The position numbers and the translations under genes are program-made. 64,000 nt of DNA from Setoptus koraiensis (taxonomy: Eukaryota; Arthropoda): assembly GCA_048013815.1 (NCBI GenBank), contig CM106585.1, forward strand, positions 18,476,001 through 18,540,000, in the 5' to 3' direction. The notes below the pieces were generated by a model that was given only the letters and a program-made list of their open reading frames with translations, made no database searches and was not told where the DNA came from. Of this stretch, positions 58,273-64,000 are shown one piece after another; position 1 is the stretch's first letter; each line of letters starts with the position of its first letter.

Positions 58273-59715
58273 CACCAACGCGCTGGCAAAGCGCACTAAT
58301 CGTAATCTCATTACGATTATCAGGATTGAATGTTAAGCGCCGCTCGCCGGCCGGACAAACAAAACCACCGACAACGGCTCGCAGCTAACAACAATCCGGC
58401 GTGCAACCTATTTTTGTCCGTGCCTTTTGTGTCCAGTGTCCGATTATTGCGCACCGTCAGCGCTGCTGACAAATCGCTGGCCAACAGTGTGCGATGACAA
58501 AAGATAATCGCAAATTGAGCGCACTCACGACACCGCCAGGCCAAAATAGACGAGCGACTGAAACAACGTTCACAGATAAAATTAAACATCGGTCCCATTC
58601 ATTGATTTATGATCCTTTCTTTGATTTATGTGTGTGTGTGTGTGTGTGTGTCGGCTGGCCGGCAAACACGGTGACCACACCACGACCGCGGCCAACAATG
58701 ACCGGTCCGAGCTGGCGAGACCCCGGCGAGCCGTTGCGGGCGTCCATTCGGCCACAACAAGCGGCGCAAGTTGTTTGTCTGCGGCCGCCAAGTTGGCCGA
58801 TCTAATCTGATGTGACCGTGTTTGTTTGCGCGCGAACTGACCGGTCCATTCCAATAGACGGTCGCAATGGACGGGCCAGTCGGCCCGAATGTCCGGCCTG
58901 GACATTGGATGGACTGGCCAGAGAGTGGCAAGCATGTTGCGCATCGATGCTCGTTGGTGTTTGCTTTTGTTGGCTCGTTGCCCGGCTCGACTCTAAAATA
59001 AATATGCAGCCCTTATCGGCAGAGCGAAACGCGCGCGCCAATTTATTAGCAAATGCAAGATGTATTTTATTTTTGCCACTGTTGCGTAATAGTCACCGAC
59101 ACACAGTTAGTTGGTCAAATTGTTTAGACACTCGCTCTCTCTAAAAGAGAGTTAGCCAACCAGTAAGCCATTCGCACAGTTGGCCGGCGACCCATCCAGC
59201 CGGATGGTGATAAGGTGATAAGGTGATAAGAGAAGGAAAGGTGCTCTAGAAAATCAAGAGCCATGATTTATAATAAGGTGAGGGGGACCAAATGAACCGT
59301 TATGTGTGATTATGTGAGAGTCGCTTGTCACACAATGTACACTTGTTATAAATGGCTGATTAATTCTGGCCTGGGCCATTGCCACCTCGACCAAGTTGGC
59401 GACTGCAAGACCCTGTTGCCGTTATTGCCGTTGCCGTTATTGCCGTTGCTTTTATTGCTATTGCTGTTGCTGTTGCCGTCGCTAGAATGGCAACAACAAC
59501 AAGTTAATATTGTAGCAATTATTATGTCATTATTGTTATTTCTGCCTATTATTATCATAATCATAAGTAGGAATATCTAATGAATCTTGTCATGAGATTA
59601 AAGACCCTATCGCGCTCTATTACTCTATTTAACTATACAGTTAACAATTGTCAGATAAAAAGATTCACCACTGCCGCCGCTGCCGCCGCCACTGCCACTG
59701 CCCTTGTTAGAATCT

Positions 59716-59740
59716 GACACATCTAACAGTTAGATGTGTC
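59716..59740. repeat. Perfect palindrome, 12-bp arms
   Basis: gacacatctaac (59716-59727), a, gttagatgtgtc (59729-59740). It is the longest single-centred palindrome I noticed in the window. Confidence 0.7.
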
Positions 59741-60218
59741 CAGCAGCAGGTCGATAACCTTTCTTTCTCTCACTAACTGTTGTTGTTCTTATTGATTCTA
59801 GCTGCAGCTAGCCAGACGACGACGAGACAGCGTACGGGACGGTGTTGCATAATACTTGCTAGATCTAGATTCTAGATAGAACAAGAGCGGAATCAAGAGC
59901 AACACGAATAAAATAATAGACACATCTTGTCATAGTCCACTTGTTGCCGTTGTTGTTGTTGCCGCTGTTCAGTGTTTTAACTGCGTGATAATTCGAGTAA
60001 AATCATTTCAACGCATAGCCAGCCACTCAAGCCTTTTTTCACCCTATCTGGCAACGTTTCTTTATTTCAACATTCTTTATGACAATTGCGTGTGGTCAGC
60101 ATATTTCAATGGTCAAATGGACGAACAGTTTTTGTTCTTCTATTCTCCTCAATCCATTATTTTTTATTGTCATTATTGCATTATTGTTATTTCATTATTG
60201 TTGCGAATCTCGTGCCTA

Positions 60219-60268
<50 letters not shown>

Positions 60269-62167
60269 TAGAGTCTATAGCAAAAAAAACTCTTTCTTTA
60301 TCGCCATCTAGCTCTATTTCTCCTGCTCATTGAATCAACAGACTCACACACTCAATTAGATGGATTATAAGGAAAGATCACACACACAGAAGCTCGCTAA
60401 TTAGTTAGCCAGATATAAAGACACATCTGCTCACAATATGAATACTATTGGAACTAACTGCTCAACCGATCGATCACGCTCGCTAGCCGGCCTGCCAATG
60501 CTCGAATATCTGGCTGCTTATTACTTAGTTTTTAATAATTTGAGCGACAAAACAATTTGCCAAAGTAACCAGACTAACGACTTTAGCGCAATCAACAACT
60601 CGTATTATTGTCTCTTGTAATTTTCACTCTAGGAGCTCGCATTCAACAACCAGAAGCTTGCAACTCGCAACCCATCAATCTTGATTGTCTTATCTCGCTT
60701 ACTTTCTCTCTCTCTCTCTCTCTCTCTCAATCACATGCACACAAAAAGCTCTATATCGATTGATTTGCTTAACCTTAGAATTCATCTTGCGGTTAATCAG
60801 TTTGCTAATCAAATACAGTTATAATCGAGAGCAGCCAAGTCAGCAAGCTCATGACGCCAAATAATACTGGCTCTGTCTCATCATTATTTGCCATCTCAAT
60901 TAATCAATTCTCTTGACAGTCTTTCTAACCATTACCTCTGTCTCCGTGCTTAGAAGCAATTTATCTAGTTTGTAGGTAAAAGAAGCACTAATGCGTATGC
61001 AGCCTTGATTGGCAAGTAAAGCAAACAAGTTCATCACCTGATGGCATAATTGACTATTTGATGAATGAACCGGTTAACGCCCAGCACCAATAGCTATAGG
61101 TGCCAAGTTAATTAGCCCACCCACATCACTTATATGCCACTCCCCACATAAGTTTATTCATGTGCCAACTATCTCTATAATTAATATACCGCAAACCAGC
61201 CATTTTTAGCTAAATTGTCGTGGCACATTCTAGGCTAATTACGAGCCTCACATAGCTTCGCATGTAACGAAACTTTTGATTACGAAGTTCAGAATCTATG
61301 ATGGTTGAAAGTGAGAAATTGACTTATGTCGATTCATTCAGCAAATTCCGCTATTGGCTAATTATCAGTAGCCATTTGACCCAGAAAAATCATAACAACA
61401 TTATTGCCTAGAGCAATACTTTCCCCGAGAGAAACTCTGACTTATGACCGGCGAGGATATTATAATTAGCAGCGATTTCTTTTTCTAAACCGTTTTACTC
61501 ATAACAAAGTAGCGCATATATCAGACGCCTGAAAAACTGACAAAAAAGCTTTACTAGAGTGTGTGACAAAGAGACATTTCCTGCCGAAGTTTGTAACAAG
61601 ATTGAATTTTCAAAGACATAATCCCGACCGAGATTGCTAAGTTTGGAACTAGATCTAAATGGACATGCACGAAGAGTTCTCAGCTACCCGTATCTTTTTC
61701 TCCAGATTACATTATCGCGAATCGTTAACTCACTCGAGGCAATGGGGAGTAAATACATGCATCTAAGCTTTCGCAGAGAGCTCTTTATTTGAGGCTTACC
61801 TCTGCTTTTGAAGACCGTTCAGTAATATCATGTTCATACCTTCACCAAACTGGTATCTGTCACTTGTATGTGCAACTGACCCGTCTGTCGTTTCTATTGG
61901 AACAAATCCATTAGAACATCTCAGTATCGAGTTCTTTTTGTACTCGGGTTCACAGAGAAGATCGTGGATCGGGTTCGTGTCAGAGGAACAAAGATTGGTT
62001 GATTAATCTAATGATTAATCTATGATTCTACTAACATGAACCACTTTCCGTTCAATCAACCTTGATGTTGAAACTGTGACATGATACTATTAATGAATTG
62101 ATGTGTCTCGGATAAAGCATAGACTAATGTCACAAAATATATTCAATACGCATCTTGAGGTTGCTTA

Positions 62168-64000
62168 TCATTGTGTGCTTATTATTGTATATTGTACTGG
62201 ATTACGGCCCAGTTTTGTCACTTGAGAGAATACATTCCAAAGACCTCTTGACACGTGATTTTGTATTTGGGATGGGCAGATTAGACGGTATCCAGCATAT
62301 GCGACGGCACCCAATAATGTATATTTTAATCCCATTCTTATCAGTACACTCGCGCGACTTTTTTCTGGTACAGTCTCCAAGGACTGTATTTCCGTTTCTG
62401 TAGTTTTTCCCCAGTTACTCACTATACCTTGCAAGTGACCTATTCCAACAACAGCAACTATAGAAACGAAAAGATATGAATAGTTTGAGTAAGTATTGAG
62501 GATCTTGATAATATTCATAGATCAGATGTATTCATAGATCAGATGAAGACTTACCTGTTGCTTTGTTTAAACTCTGTGCGCTTGCTGCAGAATATATGTT
62601 ATGGGCCAAGTAGGCATTCCTTTCATCCAAAAGCACTCTTTTAAATGCAGGAAAATCGGCCGCTAGCTCTTTCAGCAATTCTTCCAGAACGTCTTTGTCT
62701 TTGAAATTTTCTAACTCATCTTGTGACATATTAGACATGTCAGCTGTTATAGCAATGTAGACAAATTTGATTTTTTGCCAAAATGATAAGGAATTGACCA
62801 CTCTAGAGATGGTAACTTTGAGAGATCTGTCACCAAAGTATAAGCGACAACCGGGTATCTCGCTAGCTTGTCGAACCGCCGCTCGAAACTCTCCGCCTGG
62901 GGCCATGCCTAACTTCTTTGTTAGCATAGCAGAGAGTCTCAGAAACAATAAAAATATAGTGCCTTGTACAGCACCAGCTCTTTTGCTTGCAGTTCTAAAA
63001 TTAACAAGGCTGAACTCTTGACCACATTCAGAAAGTAATTGCTCTTCATCTAATCGCAGCATCATTTCCCTTTCACGGCAAAGCTCCAAAACAACCGCTG
63101 CGGGTCTTATCATTTGCATCACACTGACAACATCTTGGATGGATTTTTTGCTAAAATGAGAAGTGCCTATCAGGTAAACAGGGGACCCTTCTCTTGTCTG
63201 CAGCTTAACCACTGTCTTGGGAAGATCTAGCTGTTCGGCAGCCAACTCGGGTAGGACTTCTTCCGGGGGCCGACTATCAACAACAATAGCGTCGGATTCT
63301 TCTGAAACGGGGGCTGTGGCATCGGAGGATGTTTCTCTCGTCTCATTACCATCTTTCAAACTGACATGCGTTTCGTCTTCCTTGTAATCCTTGAGTAGTT
63401 CTGCAGATTCTTTAGAATCATTAGTCGATTCAGGTTGCGTATGAGCGCCTATATTGGCAGTTAGCCAATCTTTATCGATTAAAGTTGGCTCTGGCGTGGT
63501 GGAGCTGTTCGTTCTTTCTTTTGTGATTCGAGATTTTCCTAAATCTGGAACTGGTGCATTGAAAGCATCAGTAGATTTTTCTCTAGTCTCATTGTCTAAA
63601 GCTCCCAACATGATGTTTGTTGTGGTATCCGGTGACTGGACATCCCTGTTACAATCTATCAAGTCATGATCAGTCTCTTGGGATTGCTCACAATCTCTAG
63701 TTGGTTTGGACACATTTTCTAGTTCGTGATCAAGTACTTGAATTAGAGCTTTGAATGTTTCTCGCTGTCGTTGAAGTAGTGAATTATCATGCAGTTTGTT
63801 TGGATCATTCTTTGTTAAACTATCATCGTGCTGATGTGAGGATTCTTTGTTATCATCATCTTTGTTAGCTGTTGCGCCAAACGATATTAGTGGTTTATTA
63901 TTCTGTAACATTTCATCAATGGAAAATTGATCTGAGTTGGATGCGACGGATTCGAGGAGATGATTAAATACGAAACTTGCATCTTTCTGGTCCCTTGTCG
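62168..64000 (-). CDS. TRABD: TRABD, TraB-domain protein (3' part; gene runs off the window)
   Basis: Exon 62555 to the window edge (still open at 64000) joins exon 62457-62168 in phase 1 with GT..AG ends. The N-terminal part seen is a Ser/Asp/Thr/Glu-rich, poorly ordered stretch of ~220 residues. The TraB domain begins TVVKLQTREGSPVYLIGTSH, with the GTSHFSKKS and VVLELCRERE motifs that form the family's putative active site. FGDRSLKVTISR, LSFWQKIKFVYIA and DERNAYLAH follow; the second exon supplies VAVVGIGHLQGIVSNW, all as in animal TRABD. A hydrophobic helix near the C terminus (YTLLGAVAYAGYRLI) suggests a membrane tail. TraB proteins relate to Tiki-type metalloproteases, but TRABD's own function is poorly defined. 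A Met at 63911 is not necessarily the start because the frame continues past it. Confidence 0.93.

Larger units (their letters stand above)
43380..62167. other. ~19 kb with no recognised protein gene
   Basis: I find no open frame with recognisable domains, conserved spacing or coherent splice phase here. Frames up to 238 codons (46805-47521) are compositionally driven. To about 59 kb the DNA is GC-rich with TGGCCA/GGCCGG palindromes, CAA/CAG and dinucleotide repeats, tandem minisatellites, hairpins and a MITE; 59-62 kb is AT-rich. It could be distal regulatory DNA, contain non-coding RNAs, or hold unrecognised short exons; good donor-like sites (gacag/gtgagt at 57220, tccag/gtgagt at 57937) exist but cannot be tied to a gene. 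Confidence 0.5.

Noticed and set aside
1-64000. tRNA, rRNA, CRISPR, prokaryotic operons, LINE/SINE or LTR-type elements
   Set aside because: No tRNA A/B-box pair, rRNA segment, regularly spaced array or reverse-transcriptase/transposase-like frame was recognised by eye; a covariance-model and repeat-library search would be decisive.

Overview
The window is animal nuclear DNA. It has spliced genes with GT..AG introns, AATAAA signals after several stops, abundant CAA/CAG and dinucleotide repeats, and proteins specific to animals: a latrophilin-type adhesion receptor, Polycomb with chromodomain and Pc box, syntaxin-5 and an animal haem peroxidase. The gene content and domain sequences look arthropod-like. 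A compact chelicerate (mite-like) genome is my guess; the sequence does not prove it.

Layout. (1) 0.66-24.25 kb, + strand: one seven-exon gene that I reconstructed from splice sites and reading phase. It encodes a latrophilin/CIRL-like protein with signal peptide, SUEL/galactose-binding lectin domain, HRM domain, GAIN region and GPS motif. After the GPS there is only one membrane segment and a long low-complexity tail, with no seven-helix domain. (2) Its 10.6-kb fourth intron holds three tandem minus-strand genes (11.7-14.8 kb) for small secreted proteins of a family I do not recognise. A fourth member lies just 3' of the receptor at 25.07 kb and has a TGA directly after the signal peptide. 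A longer relative lies at 36.5 kb and a possible one, with a membrane anchor, at 34.2 kb. Members share a CTAAAAATAG-type element upstream. (3) 26.6-32.5 kb: five intronless, tightly packed nuclear/secretory housekeeping genes: NASP (histone chaperone), RPB6 (RNA polymerase subunit), GRWD1 (WD-repeat ribosome/histone factor), syntaxin-5 (ER-Golgi Qa-SNARE) and Polycomb. (4) 38.4-43.4 kb, minus: a four-exon animal haem peroxidase, 1075 aa in my model, with complete catalytic residues. (5) 43.4-62.1 kb: about 19 kb in which I find no convincing protein gene. It is GC-rich for most of its length and crowded with tandem repeats, perfect hairpins and odd-length palindromes, and it holds one clear foldback MITE at 57.3-57.9 kb. 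(6) 62.2-64.0 kb, minus: the 3' part of a TRABD (TraB-domain) gene that runs off the window.

The most unusual items are the latrophilin-like receptor without a 7TM domain, the unrecognised secreted family nested in its intron with a shared upstream element, and a set of short alternating inverted repeats scattered through the GC-rich non-coding DNA. Two of these, 35 kb apart, differ only at positions that keep base pairing.
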